Assembly: GCA_963576475.1 (NCBI GenBank) | Contig: OY754980.1 | Coordinates: forward strand, 34,587,431 to 34,651,430 | DNA from: Molanna angustata | Taxonomy: Eukaryota; Arthropoda; Insecta; Trichoptera; Molannidae | Reading direction: 5' to 3' | DNA: 64,000 bases | Shown here: piece after piece, positions 13,997-27,558 of the stretch | Numbering within the stretch: position 1 is the first letter of the stretch | Layout: each line of letters opens with the position of its first letter | Position numbers and translations under genes: made by a program | Notes under the pieces: generated by a model | What the model was told of the DNA's origin: nothing | What the model saw: only the letters and a program-made list of their open reading frames with translations | The model's database searches: none

Positions 13997-16630
13997 TATT
14001 AAATTTTTTTGATGTCTGTATCATCAGTATGATACAACTGTATCATATAATTTGTATGTTTTCACTGCCAATACATGACATCCATATCTGCTTAATGCTA
14101 TTGTCATTCTCAGGATTATAATATGTCAGATGACCAAATTAATCAAACATTGATAAATGTTTACACTGTAAATATATTGTTTTTTTTTATAATATGAAAT
14201 TTCTCGAGGAACATATTGGTACTCTGATGGCATATGTTTGATATGATAGGTTCCTCGACAAATTTAAATGTAATTATATTGTGAGGAATGCTGTGATGGA
14301 GTATTTCTTCACAATATTGAGATATCGTATACTTTTGTTTTCATTCAGATGAGTTAGTTCTATTTTTATGTCAATTTGTAGAGCTACATTGTACTTGCTT
14401 TTTTATATTAAAATGTTATCCTATATTGTTTAGATGTTGGACTATAAAACTGATATTTTCCAAGGAAAATTGTCTAGTATATGTCATACAAATTGTGTTG
14501 ATGATAAATATGATCCTGAATGAAAACCTAAGTATATCAATTTGATAAAAGCTTATATGTAGAGCTCCTTTTTATTTCATGTAGGTTGCTGTATAATATG
14601 TAATGTTCTTGTTTATAAATACCAATTTCATATTGTAATATGAAATTGATTGTTATATGTCATGGTATAACTTAAAATACTGAAATGCCACTATATTCTG
14701 TTTTTTTTATTACAATAATAGGAAATTTATTTGATAATTCACTCATTTTTCTACCATATAAGAGTTATATCTATGGTATCACGTGCATGGAATGCCATGG
14801 TCTTCTTCCAGATAACTGTGCCGACCAACTCAGTTATCGTAGACTGCATCTGGAGATTTAGTTTGGTCAACTAGATGTCTGATGTAATCAAAACGAAGAG
14901 ACACTGATCATTGTCTGTCACATGAAATGCATGAGGTGACACACTTGGTGTGCGATAGAAGAAATTACAAATTGTTGAACGTTATAAATTTTCTCAAATC
15001 TTATCATTCTGTAGACTATTTTTTTATAACCTTGCATGGGCTAGTGTCCTTAATCATAACAAAGAGACACTGTCACATGAGGTACCGATAGAAGATATTA
15101 CAAATTATTGAATGTTACAAATTTTCTCAATTCTTGTCATTTTGTAGATTATTTTTTATATAATTTTGTATGTACTAGTGTCCTTAATCATAACAAAGAG
15201 GCACTGTTACATGACATACATGAGGAGACACACTTGCTGTGCAATAGAAAGAGTTACAATTTATTAGACGTTATAAATTTTTATTAAATGTAGTCATTAG
15301 ATATTACATTTCTGATGTTCTGTCTAGCTGATGCTTTTATGTATGACATATTGGGTAATATATTACCAAACCTGATCTCTAATACCATGATATATAACAA
15401 CATTTTAGATAAGATTGAATTCTGTTATGATTAAAATAGTGTAATGCAAATTCGATACTGGACTTATATCACATTCTTGAAATATTAATTTTAAAATTGC
15501 ATTATATTATTATTTGCTATGGAGAAATAAGATGCTGGTATGAAATTTCTTTTGTTTAATATAAAAATGTTTTTCATCTGGGATCAAAGTGGATAAATTT
15601 TATGCATTTATCTTCCCGATGAATTTTCTTATCATGGGTAAGGTGTTTATAGGAGGTACTCATGATAACTGATGTTTATAGTTATTGATAATGATTATTA
15701 AAATAATGATATTTTACATTTGCTATGTCTGACACATAAATCTTTCATAGACAAATTTACATGTTAGCTTTCACATTTCTTGGCTTACAATTAAGACTTA
15801 CATGTATGATACTGAGCTAAGCTCACAATTTGATATGATGACTATGATGCTGTTTTAACTGGGAAAATATTCTGAACTTTAAATTTTCCCTATGATGAAA
15901 TTTTTTTTATCGTGAGTTAAGGTGTTTATAGGATGGACTCACGATAACTGTATCACGCTTGAAGATACATGGTATCTGAGTGATTCTGTTTCAACATGAG
16001 AGCCTCTTCCGCAGATTCTAGCTCACAATGAGAATTAGCACAAATGATAGCTAATCCAAGCTCACAATATGGAGACAAGACGAAAAGCTAAGATGGGGTT
16101 TCCTTAGTTTTCCATTGATTAAAAAAAATAATGAACGCTTCTCGGGAGTGTCATTGAAGGGGTTAAATAATCAAACGTGAGTGGACTGAAAACGTTCACC
16201 ACTAGATCTGTAAATACTGTATTATAATTGTTATTACGTCTGTTTTATGAACAGAGGGGTTTCATTTAAATGAATAGTTAATCTTGACAGCAAGTATGTC
16301 AAAATTTGGAATTTTTATTTAATATGAAAATTTTCTGTTTCAGCTAGTTTAAGAATTTTATATATTTTTATGGTGGATAATTTTTGTTATTTTTTATTAT
16401 GTAACTGTTCCAGATCTGCCACCAGTTATTTAAATGACGAGGATATGTCGTTATCAGCGACATAGACTTATGTCATTTGAACTCTATTTCTAACATTTTC
16501 CTTATCCTTAAATTGTAGGTGTTTTTCCTCGCGGGATTCGGTTGAGTTGGAGAACATGGGACTTATGCCAGTTATATTCACTAATTTCTGTTTTTCAAAT
16601 TTACTATCAAAACACTTTTTTTTCTTTTTT
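13997..16630. other. LTR element interior, 3' part
   Basis: No ORF. It holds a degenerate tandem repeat (14890-15300). It also holds a direct repeat at 15605-15665 and 15894-15950 (aaggtgtttataggaggtac / aaggtgtttataggatggac). Each of those two copies is flanked by short inverted words (tcatgggt/actcatga and tcgtgagt/actcacga), so each could form a hairpin. Confidence 0.6.
14890..15300. repeat. Degenerate tandem repeat, ~3 units
   Basis: Units start near aacgaagagacactg (14893), acaaagagacactg (about 15059) and acaaagaggcactg (about 15193). Each is followed by related blocks (acatgaggtgacacacttg; gttacaaattttctcaa; gtccttaatcataac). Confidence 0.75.
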
Positions 16631-16635
16631 TGTTA

Positions 16636-16647
16636 ACAGAGGAGGTA
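16636..16647 (+). promoter_or_regulatory. Polypurine tract
   Basis: acagaggaggta directly precedes the right LTR. This is the expected site of plus-strand DNA priming and agrees with the plus orientation of the integrase ORF. Confidence 0.6.
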
Positions 16648-17896
16648 TGTGACGTTATTTTGTATTTACACGTCACTATTTAATAATTTTAATTTAATGT
16701 TTATAAGAATGTCTTAAACGAACGCACTTCGCAATATTGGCAATATTTCTAAAAAAGTTGTAAGGCGAACACAGCCGTGAACGGATTAGCTAGGCGGGTC
16801 GAAATATCTATGCCTTCCTTTTTCAACGCTGACAGCCGACACGATGTGTCACATGGCGTCAAAATGCGTGAGACCCAGCAAAGACGGGAAATTTAAGTTT
16901 AAAGGAGGCTGGGTAAGTTTTATTTAGTTTCATCGATCCTCGTCTATATAAAGTATCTGGCATGAGTCACGTTCGCTAATTTAACTGAATTCTTGCAGGA
17001 AATATAACCGCCTCTTTTGCCTTTGTCCTTTGTCTTTTGTTCTTTGTTCCTTGCTTCCTTGCTTCTTTGCTTTCTTCTTTGCTTTCTTTGTCTTGTTTGT
17101 TCATGCTGTCTTTTCATCATTCTTCAACATTGGTGTACTTTACTATGTACACCATGGATGACTGAAGATGAATAATTTTAAATATCATGGTTGGGGCATG
17201 CTCATATTTGCACATCATGACTTGATAATGACTAAAACACCTGTAAATTGCACTTCAAATCGACGTAAATACTACGATGGTAGTTCTCATCACAAAAACT
17301 GTACCTGCTGATCATCTTCAAGAAGATGGAAATTCATAAAACTGTTTCATTGCTTGGTTATTAGAAAAAAAAACATGAAATACTGATATCATTTGAAAAT
17401 TTAGTTGAATCTGTTTAATTATGTCATGTCTGATATTTCTTTTTATAATACACCACATGGTCTAGAAAAACATTTAAAAACTTGTAAATTGTAATTTAAG
17501 AATTAAATTATTTTATTAAAATGTCAAATATTTAGCTTAGTTCAGGTAACGTAGATAACTGTATCATATTTAACACTCCTTGCCAACCATGATAACAATA
17601 AATTGTAATTTCTTTTGTACTTATGCGTTTCTTTCATCGCTCAATCTTACCCACATCATATCTGACTCAGCTTTCATGTTTTAATTACTGTTTCATTGAA
17701 CAGAAAATTCTTATTTGATACTTAAATATATTCTTTTTTTTGTCTTAATCAATAAACAACACGCTCTGAGATACTGAGATATTTGCATTATTTTAAATGA
17801 GTCTCATTGCAATATCGCTGACTGCTGGTGGTAAGGTTTTATGGTGAGTATAATTTTAGCTTCTCTTTTTCTTTTCTCATACACCACCATACCTTG

Positions 17897-17898
<2 letters not shown>
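16648..17898 (+). repeat. Right LTR
   Basis: 1251 bp, TG...CA, nearly identical to the left LTR. The noted differences are cctctttt versus cctccttt and a 2-base indel in the aaaacat(at)gaaatac region. Confidence 0.93.

Positions 17899-17952
<54 letters not shown>
17899..17952. repeat. (TA)n array, short
   Basis: TA run between the right LTR and the PLE end. It is probably the other half of the array interrupted by the LTR element. Confidence 0.95.
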
Positions 17953-17955
<3 letters not shown>

Positions 17956-18046
17956 ATATTTGATGTTTTCACGGGTGAAATATGTTATAATATTTTTATC
18001 TCGGTTTTCCCGTGTCAGTAGGTCTTGACTAAGACCATTTGTCTTC

Positions 18047-18073
18047 CGACGTTTCGCCTGAATATCACCAGGC
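18047..18073 (-). ncRNA. Hammerhead-like motif, PLE 3' side
   Basis: Same sequence as 8612-8638 and inverted with respect to 20747-20773. It lies downstream of the PLE ORF on the minus strand. Confidence 0.45.
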
Positions 18074-18173
18074 ATTTTCAAGGACTTAACGAAAAGCACG
18101 CGCGCGACACACGTCTACTCACACTGAAAGCTCACCGTCAAGTGACTCGTAGCGTACAAGATGGCCGCTTATG

Positions 18174-18428
18174 TCAAATATTGTTAGCGCGACGTGATTG
18201 GCTCCTTGTGACACGCCCACCTGCTGTCGTGTTCGTTGGTAATAATATTTTATCATTATTTTTGTGTTGTGATTTATTGTTAATTTTAGTTGTGACATTA
18301 ATATTATTATTGTTGTGTTTTGGGGTTATTTTCGCTATGGTATTATTAATATTATTATTGTATTGTTTGTCATATAAAATGTTCTTCCAGGTACTAGGCA
18401 AACGAACTCCGTCGTCCCGATTGTTCAT
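18174..18428 (-). pseudogene. PLE ORF C-terminal tail, frameshifted
   Basis: Encodes the basic Asn-rich tail (MNNRDDGVRLPSTW to SQSRRANNI) that is continuous with the endonuclease frame in the copy at 8739-9290. Here an extra T in the ctctttatata run near 18443 puts it out of frame with the main ORF. Confidence 0.85.
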
Positions 18429-20652
18429 TATATCCCTTCTCTTTATATATTTCTATAGCTTCCCTGTAAATTCTGAGAGGTTCACTGTTTAAACTTGCTA
18501 TTATTTTTGAATGGTCAAAATCTATTGTATGTCCTTCTGTGAGCGAGTGTTGTACAAGTGAGGATGTAAGTTTTTTGTTTCTCATGTCGACTCTGTGCTC
18601 CGCTATTCGTGCTTCAACTTTTCGATTGGTTCTTCCTACATAAGTCTTATTGCACGATCCGCACGGTATTTCATATACTCCATGAGCTTCAAGTGGAATG
18701 ATGTCTTTCGGGTTTCTTAGAAAGGTTGATATTTTATTTGTTGTGCTGAAAACGGTACGTATGTTATTTTTGTTTAATAGACGGCTGATTTTATCGGTGA
18801 CGCCTTTGATATATGGTAGTCGGGCTGTTGATAATGGTGTTTCATTGGATTTTTCTTTCACTGTTTTTGGACTCTTTAATGCTTTGTTTATTATATAGTC
18901 TGAGAAACCATTACAACGTAGAGCATTTTTCGTGTATTCTAATTCTTGTTTTTTATGCTCGTGGTCTGCAATTCTTTTTGATCTTGTTATTAGTGTTTTT
19001 GCGACTGAGCATATTTGTGCGGGGTGATGATTGGACGTTGCGTGTAGGTATCTATCGGTGTGTGTGGGCTTTCTATATACTGTGTGCCCCAGTTTACCGT
19101 TTGCTTTTTTTAACACTAAAACGTCTAAGAAAGGTATTTGTCTGTTATTTTCCTTCTCCATTGTAAACTTTATATCTTTATGAATGCTGTTAATAGTGTT
19201 CAAAAAATTATTTAATTCTTCTTCTCCGTGAGACCATACTACGAATGTGTCATCCACATATCTTAGCCATTTCTTTGGTTTGAGTATTACTTTCTTTAAG
19301 ACTTCTTCTTCAAACCTCGTCATAAATAAGTTGGCGACTGCTGGTGACAATGACAAACCCATAGGTGCTCCTTTTATTTGTTTGTATGTCTTATTGTTGT
19401 AATAAAAAAATGTGTTATTTAAACAGTGATAAAATAAATTTAAAATATCGTCTGTGGTATTGAGTGTTTCTTTGATTATGTCTAGTGTCTCGTTAATTGG
19501 AATATTTGTAAATAAAGAAACAACGTCAAAACTCACAAGAATATCTGTACTTTCCAGTTCTAAGTCAGTGATGAGTGATATGAAATGTTCTGAGTTTTTG
19601 ACATAGGAGTCTGCGGATTCTACATAGGGCTGCAACATATTCGCGAGGAATTTAGAAAGCATTTGTAACGGCGAACCAATGGAACTAACAATTGGTCTGA
19701 GAGGAATGTCTTTCTTATGAATTTTTGGAAGACCATATAATTTTGGAAAGCGTGACGACTTCTCTCGTGGAATAAGTGACTTTTTGATATCATCACTAAG
19801 TTTTGTTTCCATTATTTTAGTTTTCGTGGTTTTCTCAAGATACGTGATTGGGTTGCTTGCATGTATTTTGTATGCTGGGTCTTCAAGGATATCGGTCATT
19901 TTCGATTTATAATCTTCACTGTTCATCACTACTGTGGCATTGCCTTTATCAGCTGGAAGGATTATCAAATCTTTGTTGTTGCGTAATTCTTTGAGGGCTA
20001 TTATTTCTAGTTTTGATAAATTGCATTTTGGTGGTGTATTTTTTCTTAAAATCGAGCATGTTTCTTGTCTAATTGTTTCGGCAGTATTATTGGTGCATTT
20101 GTGAATGGCTGATTCAACCGCTGTAATTATTTCTTCTTTAGGAATAGTTTTATATGATACACCATAGTTAAAACCTTTTGAGAGGACGGAAATAGCATTA
20201 TTATTCAGTTGAAAATTTGATAAATTGTGAATGACCTTGTTTGTATCCAGAGCGGCTTGGTGACAATATTTATTTTTCTGTAGGTTGGTAAATTTCTTTA
20301 TTTGGCGTTCCGTGGTGTATGTTGTATTGGTGTCAACACGATATTGCACAATATTATTTAGTTGATCCCATATCACTGGATGTAATGTGTTTGCGAGGTT
20401 TAAATGAAGTACACGTAGTTGAGAACTCACTTGATCTAGTTTGTACCGTATGTATTTAATTTCTTCACGAATTAGAGTCAAACCGGTATTTTTTAATATT
20501 TTGGATATTTTTACTGATTTTCTATTTGTTTTTAAAGTAAAAGACACTGGTATTGTTTCTGTATCACGACATCGGCGTAAGAAAGTTAAATCACATAGAA
20601 GTTTTGCTCTTTTCGTATTTAACTTTTCAAATCGTTTTGTTGAACGATACAC
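18394..20652 (-). CDS. PLE reverse transcriptase / GIY-YIG endonuclease
   Basis: About 750 aa. The PLE order is visible: LPADKGNATVVMN near residue 240; FPKLYGLPKIHK and LRPIVSSIGSP around 305-335; RT motif A LVSFDVVSLFTNIP near 375; motif B GAPMGLSLSPAVANLFM near 435; motif C RYVDDTFVVW near 465; then IPFLDVLV. GVYEIPCGSC and KTYVGRTNRK near 655-685 form the GIY-YIG endonuclease with its Cys pair. The enzyme should nick the target and prime cDNA synthesis in the nucleus. The first codon is GTG and no ATG lies in frame after the upstream TAA, so the true start is missing or supplied by splicing. The frame is broken at its 3' end by one extra T relative to the 8739 copy. Confidence 0.95.
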   Translation of the reverse strand: MYRSTKRFEKLNTKRAKLLCDLTFLRRCRDTETIPVSFTLKTNRKSVKISKILKNTGLTLIREEIKYIRYKLDQVSSQLRVLHLNLANTLHPVIWDQLNNIVQYRVDTNTTYTTERQIKKFTNLQKNKYCHQAALDTNKVIHNLSNFQLNNNAISVLSKGFNYGVSYKTIPKEEIITAVESAIHKCTNNTAETIRQETCSILRKNTPPKCNLSKLEIIALKELRNNKDLIILPADKGNATVVMNSEDYKSKMTDILEDPAYKIHASNPITYLEKTTKTKIMETKLSDDIKKSLIPREKSSRFPKLYGLPKIHKKDIPLRPIVSSIGSPLQMLSKFLANMLQPYVESADSYVKNSEHFISLITDLELESTDILVSFDVVSLFTNIPINETLDIIKETLNTTDDILNLFYHCLNNTFFYYNNKTYKQIKGAPMGLSLSPAVANLFMTRFEEEVLKKVILKPKKWLRYVDDTFVVWSHGEEELNNFLNTINSIHKDIKFTMEKENNRQIPFLDVLVLKKANGKLGHTVYRKPTHTDRYLHATSNHHPAQICSVAKTLITRSKRIADHEHKKQELEYTKNALRCNGFSDYIINKALKSPKTVKEKSNETPLSTARLPYIKGVTDKISRLLNKNNIRTVFSTTNKISTFLRNPKDIIPLEAHGVYEIPCGSCNKTYVGRTNRKVEARIAEHRVDMRNKKLTSSLVQHSLTEGHTIDFDHSKIIASLNSEPLRIYREAIEIYKEKGYNEQSGRRSSFA

Positions 20653-20746
20653 TTCCTCACCGTAGAGGTTATTTATGTTATATTTGATGTAGACAGTGTG
20701 AGTAGACGTGTGTCGCGCGCGTGCTTTTCGTTAAGTCCTTGAAAAT

Positions 20747-20773
20747 GCCTGGTGATATTCAGGCGAAACGTCG
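20747..20773 (+). ncRNA. Hammerhead-like motif, inverted PLE end
   Basis: Plus strand CTGGTGA, then TATTCAGGC, GAAAC, GTC. It lies within the inverted terminal copy at the 5' side of the minus-strand PLE. Confidence 0.45.
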
Positions 20774-20833
20774 GAAGACAAATGGTCTTAGTCAAGACCT
20801 ACTGACACGGGAAAACCGAGATAAAAATATTAT

Positions 20834-22695
<1,862 letters not shown>

Positions 22696-22699
22696 ATAA

Positions 22700-22870
22700 T
22701 AATAATACTAAAAATTTATAAAGCGCCGTTTAGTGAAACAAGATCACTCAAAGGGCGCTGTAGCTTATTTATTGGCTCACAGAAACAAGGCAGTCTTAAG
22801 AAGTCTACCGAAGGTGTCAATGCTCTGAGCTCCACGTATGTCAAGAGGCAATTTATTCCATTTTAAAGGC
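22700..22870 (-). pseudogene. LINE 3' end
   Basis: aaagcgccgtttagtgaaac through aagggcgctgtag is related to the 3' ends of the LINE copies at 58180 (plus) and 63420-63475 (minus), which share gcgcc-ttta and agggcgctg. The following text resembles the untranslated and C-terminal part of that family. No open frame. Confidence 0.5.
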
Positions 22871-22921
22871 CCGTTCACACTAAATATAAACATTTTAAAT
22901 CAAATATTTTTTTAAAGATGC

Positions 22922-23170
22922 ATATATTATGCAAAAATTGGATTTTTTCCGTCGGGAGTTACTATTTTTTTGCCAAATTTTTAACATCTCAATAGAGATG
23001 AAGTTGGAATATTATAGAAAAACCACGAACTCAAGGCACCTACAAAAGCTTACAACCTGTGATCGGCTGGTTTACGTGATCACTTTATGCGCTTGCGCAA
23101 CGTTCACCAATTATGCCTTTTTATTGAGTTCCCTTATCAATGCAATTTTGAAAGTTCTATATATTTTTAG
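22922..23170. mobile_element. MITE-like element, copy 1
   Basis: It starts near attggattttttccgtcgggag and has a core catcggctggtttacgtgatc-like block shared with 49757-50080. Both copies contain cactttatgcgcttg and gcaacgttcaccaattatgc. A partial third copy is at 24335-24445. The palindromic margins and lack of coding sequence suggest a small non-autonomous DNA transposon. Confidence 0.6.
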
Positions 23171-23197
23171 AGAGATAAAGCCTTTGCCAAGCATAAG

Positions 23198-24030
23198 CGG
23201 CAGCCGACTGACAACAATTGGAGTAACTATAAGGCGCTACGTAATCGCTGCAACCAGTCTTGTCGCAATGCAAAGCAACGCTACATTCACAACTTCATCG
23301 GTCAATCTGCTCCCCGTCGCACTTGGAAATTCTTTCAATCTCTAGGAGTAGGGAGGAGTGGTGACCTTGAGACCACTAAGATCGATATCAAAGAGTTAAA
23401 TCGTCACTTTGCTTCGCTTCCGTTCCTTCTTAATAATATTAAAAAGCCAATACTCTCAATCAACTATGTAGTCAACCTATTCCGACCCACATACCTTTCG
23501 CGTTTGAAACTATAACTGATACTGACATTATGAAAATCTTATCTTCCATAACAACCAAATCCTTCGACTCCGATGGCCTCAATATTGAAATGATACGTCT
23601 GCTTTTACCTCCAATTCTGCCCATTATTACACATATTATTAACCACTCACTGACCGTTGATATCTTTCCATCGGCATGGAAAATCGCACATGTCGTACCC
23701 CACCCTAAGATTTCAACACCTACTCAACTAAAAGACTATCATCCAATCTCAATTTTACCAATACTATCTAAAGTTACTGAAAGGATAGGATTCAATCAAT
23801 TCAATGCATGGCTTTATTCTAATTCTCTCCTTGATCCACTGCAATCTGGTTTCAAAGCAGGTCATAGTACCACAACTGTATTAGTTAAGATTACGGATGA
23901 CATTAGACGTGCTATGAACAATAAACAACTTACAATTCTCACACTACTCGATTTCACTAGCGCGTTTAATTCCGTTGATTTTGACATTCTTCTTGCTAAG
24001 TTGTCCTCGCTAAACATAGCTAGCCAGTAT
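23198..24030 (+). pseudogene. LINE reverse transcriptase fragment (CR1/Jockey-like)
   Basis: Upstream piece: NWSNYKALRNRCNQSCRNAK and TWKFFQSLG, the linker typical before LINE RTs. In another frame from 23530: KSFDSDGLNIEMIRLLLP, then FPSAWKIAHVVPHPK, DYHPISILPILSKVTERI (motif 2) and LLDPLQSGFKAGHSTT. Motif A is LTLLDFTSAFNSVDFDILL with its catalytic Asp present. It ends before motifs B and C. The frame change, missing endonuclease and abrupt end make it a dead fragment. It may belong to the same LINE family as 56826-58190, but the parts barely overlap. Confidence 0.85.
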
Positions 24031-24334
24031 TGGAGTGGTTCACCAGTTATCTTGGCAATATCTATCCAATATTGACTAATGGCAATAAGCCCGCCAGTGT
24101 ACAATTATATTTGTTTATATTACGTACAAAAATATGTATAAATAAATAAAAATAAATATTTTTATTATGAGAAACAGATCGTTTTGAAAGCACAGTCCTT
24201 ACTTATAAATAAACAAAAAAAATAAGGTGATGATGCTCTCGCACAAGTGTCACTCCTGCACTGCGCCAGAAATTTCATTTTTGGCTTGTTTACTTAGGTA
24301 CTTGTATCGTTGTGTAAGTAAATGATATATTTTT

Positions 24335-24445
24335 CAAAAGTTGCATATACACAAATATTGGATTATTTCCCTGTCGGGAGTCAATGAATAAATTTGTTGA
24401 ATGACTTTTTCAACAAATTTTTAACATCTTAATGGAGACGAACCA
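24335..24445. mobile_element. MITE-like element, partial copy
   Basis: aaaagttgcatatacacaaa, attggattatttccctgtcg and ggagtcaat, then acaaatttttaacatcttaa and tggagacgaa, match the end segments of the MITE copies at 22922 and 49757-50080. The core is missing. Confidence 0.5.
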
Positions 24446-24449
24446 TTTT

Positions 24450-25160
24450 AATAAGTAAAATTTTCTGCTACGAAATACAAATTCTAAATGATTTGATGCT
24501 TTGTGTCATAGGTAAATTTTAAATATATGCAGGAACCGATATTTAGTTACTCAAATCCAATTGTGTCATCCAAATTAAAAATAACTAACCGGGTCATATT
24601 TGTCTAACAAAAAGTATAAAACATAAAATTGTTTTGAAACAAAAATGTATCAATTGTCAAAATAACGTTGAACAAATAAGGTAGCCAATAATAACTAAGT
24701 TAGTAGGAACATAAAATGTTTGAAAACACTAACTGTTCATAATAATAAATTGTGACAATTTAACCTCGAGGCAGAAAAGACAAAATCCTTTGAAATATTG
24801 TTTCTTGGTAATGTAATATACATATGTCATAGGTAGGTACCTACATACTTTGTATCATAACAAACAATGGGTACAAGATGAAATATCATATTTTTTTGTC
24901 ACTTTAAAATTACACAAAAGCATCCAAGCGCTCAACTAGGTCATTAGCTACTGAATTCTATTCAGATACAACATATTATGTACCTAATGTACATAGTCAA
25001 ATGGATTCCATACAAAAAGTTTTTGAATTTAAAGTAAAACAATTATTTCATAATGCCCCTTCCGTTTTCCCTTTCCTCCTTCCTATGACCAATCATATTT
25101 TTTTTCATAAATTTTGTCTTCTTTGTTTTTAAGTAGGTATTTGTTGAATTTATATTATAA
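24450..25160. other. No gene seen
   Basis: AT-rich, no recognisable element. Confidence 0.5.
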
Positions 25161-25164
25161 CCAT

Positions 25165-25745
25165 TTTTACTCCTCACTAACCCAAAAGGATATAGTGGGG
25201 AGTTATGATTTCGCAATTTTTTAGGGTATTTTTTTGCAGATTATCAACTAGTATCATGCTGAGATTGTATTCTGAAAGTTTCATCACAATGTATCTGTGT
25301 GTGTGCTATTTGCTATGTGCTGTGTGCAGTGTGCTATGTACGACGTGTTCTTTTTTACTTTATCGATTATAGACTAAAGTACTGATTCGAATCTATTCAA
25401 ATTTTGCGAATTTGTATATCTCATACTCACTTAGAACCCATTAGATTTTGAAGGATATCTGAATAGTGATTCTCAATTTTTTAACTGTCAAATATTTCAA
25501 AGTGACCCCAAGCTCAGGAAAATTAAAATTTGAAATTTTTATTTTCAAATAGGTAAAAATGACTTTTATATCACTTTTATAAAATGGAATTAAAGAATTA
25601 TCAACTTTTCATAATAAAATATTATTATAAAAAATAATTAAACAAACTCATTTCATAAAATTGCTGAAAATTTTCCAAACAATATTTGAATACTATATAG
25701 AATGACTTGTTTGTGAGTAGTTTAGCGTTGGCCACAACCCACTCG
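25165..25745. repeat. Left arm of large inverted repeat
   Basis: This ~580-bp segment recurs inverted on the right as 32030-32310 plus 38774-38998. Shared blocks include atcatgctgagattgtattc, gaaagtttcatcaca, gtgctatgt-type words, agatttgaagga-like text and ggccacaaccc. The right arm is split by the BEL element. The pair may be two oppositely oriented copies of one repeat, or the ends of one large element. Confidence 0.8.
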
Positions 25746-26114
25746 TTTTGTATAATTTGCGCTTTTCTGTAATTGAAAATATCCCTGTATTATATTTGTA
25801 TTGTTACTTGTTGTATGTGTAGAGTGTTGAAAATCCAAATAAGATAAATGTTAACCCTTAAATGCATGATTTTTTATTTTTTCTTGAAAAAAATCATATA
25901 AATTATTTATTCACTCCTGAATCCGGGAAAAATGTTAAATTTTTTTTTTCATTTTATGTCCTTTTTGAAAAAAATACAGATGTTGTCAATTGACAACACC
26001 ATGCAGTAATAGCTCAAAATATTTTGAATTAAAATTTTTTTTTTTTTATGTTACGAATTAACTATGTGATACATGAATAGAAATATAAATACTCGCTCAT
26101 TTTTTATGTAGGTA

Positions 26115-26492
26115 TGTATATATAGAACGATATATGATAGAGTAAAAAATGAGGACATAAGGAGGGAATGCAAGGTGAATAAGAGTATTATAAGTAAAAT
26201 AAATGTGAATTCCTTGAGGTGGTTTGGACATATTGAAAGAATGTATGAAGAACGACTGACCAAAAAAATATACATGAGTGTAAGAGATGGAGTGAATAGC
26301 AGGGGCCGCCTCAGAAAGGGATGGCATGACCATGTGAATGATATTTTGAAAGAAGGAAATATAAGAAGCTTGAATAATTGTCGAGCATGTATGAGACGAT
26401 GCATGGATGTAAATGAAGCTAGGAATGTGTGCAAAAATAGAGGAGAATGGCGCTCGGTTCTCTCTGCTTACCCCGTAAGGGATATGGTGTGA
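26115..26492 (+). pseudogene. LINE C-terminus fragment
   Basis: About 120 codons open to a natural stop: DRVKNEDIRRECKV, then SLRWFGHIERMYEERL, GRLRKGWHDHVNDILK and GEWRSVLSAYPVRDMV. RW-GH-RM and GR-R-W are the usual C-terminal signatures of RTE/Jockey-type LINE proteins. The upstream RT is absent, as expected for a 5'-truncated insertion. The copies at 69-330, 41040-41255 and 62518-62585 belong to the same family. It lies directly beside the piggyBac transposase end. Confidence 0.8.
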
Positions 26493-26499
26493 TGGTATA

Positions 26500-26885
26500 T
26501 ATGTACCATTATGTATCAAAATGTTTTAAACAATTTTTGTCCTTATTAAACATAAGAAAAAAATTTCCAAGAGAGTTTTCTGAGCATTTCTCACACATAC
26601 TTTAGGAAATCATTTGCATCCTGGAATTTTTTATCTGTTTTGGTTTTCATTCCAGGCTGGCCAGTGCCCTATACCATCTTTTATTACATCGCATGGTGGA
26701 AATACTGATTTTCTCGCTTTCTTTCTTATTTCTACATTCTTTGTTGAATGGGAACTAGGTCTATCACGCTTATTTTCATTTTGAACTGCCCCATATTTAC
26801 ATAGCGCTGATGCCAGTAAGTACTGTTGTAAAATCAACCAGTAAAATATTGTTTCTTCTTCTTCTTCTTGTGTCATATCCGGTCT
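26500..26885 (-). pseudogene. piggyBac transposase C-terminal fragment
   Basis: Minus strand reads KRDRPSSHSTKN, then DVIKDGIGHWPAWNENQNR, then KIPGCK and, after a frameshift, CEKCSENSL and KDKNCLKHFDT. This is the cysteine-rich C-terminal domain that piggyBac-family transposases use for binding the ends (D-IGHWP-W, C-x2-C pairs, NC--HF). The catalytic DDD core upstream is not present. The upstream side is broken by the insertion starting near 26897. Confidence 0.85.
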
Positions 26886-27478
26886 CCCCGACGGTGACAG
26901 GAATATTATTCGAAAAACAATTATTCGAATGCTCAATTTTACGAAAATCAATTTTACGAATGGCAATTATTCGAATCACATTTTTGCGAAAAACAATTTT
27001 CCGAACACACAATTATCAGAATTTACAATTGTTCGAATTTTTATGACGTCATGTTGGTAGTATTGTGAGAGGAATAAACCATAGATTGTTATTATAATTA
27101 TAATATACTAGATGTCGTAGTTAGCAAATTTTGTATGAATCGAAAACAAATGACTCACTTTTTGCACGGAGTAGGTACTACATCTACATAGTATATTATG
27201 TTTAATAAAAATCTATGGATTAAACAACATGGTGACGCACCGCGCTGTCAGATATCCTAGGATGTACACCTATTTTTTAAACCTAAACCTACAAAACTTT
27301 GGTAAAACTAGGTTGGTTAGGTTTGTTTGTAGTTATAATTGCGACTGGCGTGAGTCAGTTGCATTATATATTTAAAAAAGTAACTATAATATTAAAATAA
27401 AATAACTAAATTGGATTTAACAAATTAAATTTAAAGATATAACTTTGTATTAACCACGTTTTTTGGTTGAAACGATGC

Positions 27479-27513
27479 GACCGGTTTCGGAACTAACCGT
27501 TCCCTCATCAGGC
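27479..27513 (-). ncRNA. Hammerhead-ribozyme-like motif (best match)
   Basis: Minus strand: CTGATGA, then a stem GGGAAC-ggtta-GTTCC, then GAAAC, CG, GTC. This is the closest match in the window to the canonical hammerhead core, with a 5-bp stem II and the tiny stem III of PLE ribozymes. It lies just downstream of the GIY-YIG fragment on the same strand, the normal PLE position. Confidence 0.6.
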
Positions 27514-27558
27514 TAACTTTCAACTGAAACAGAATGTGACGACGTGCTTACAAGAAAT

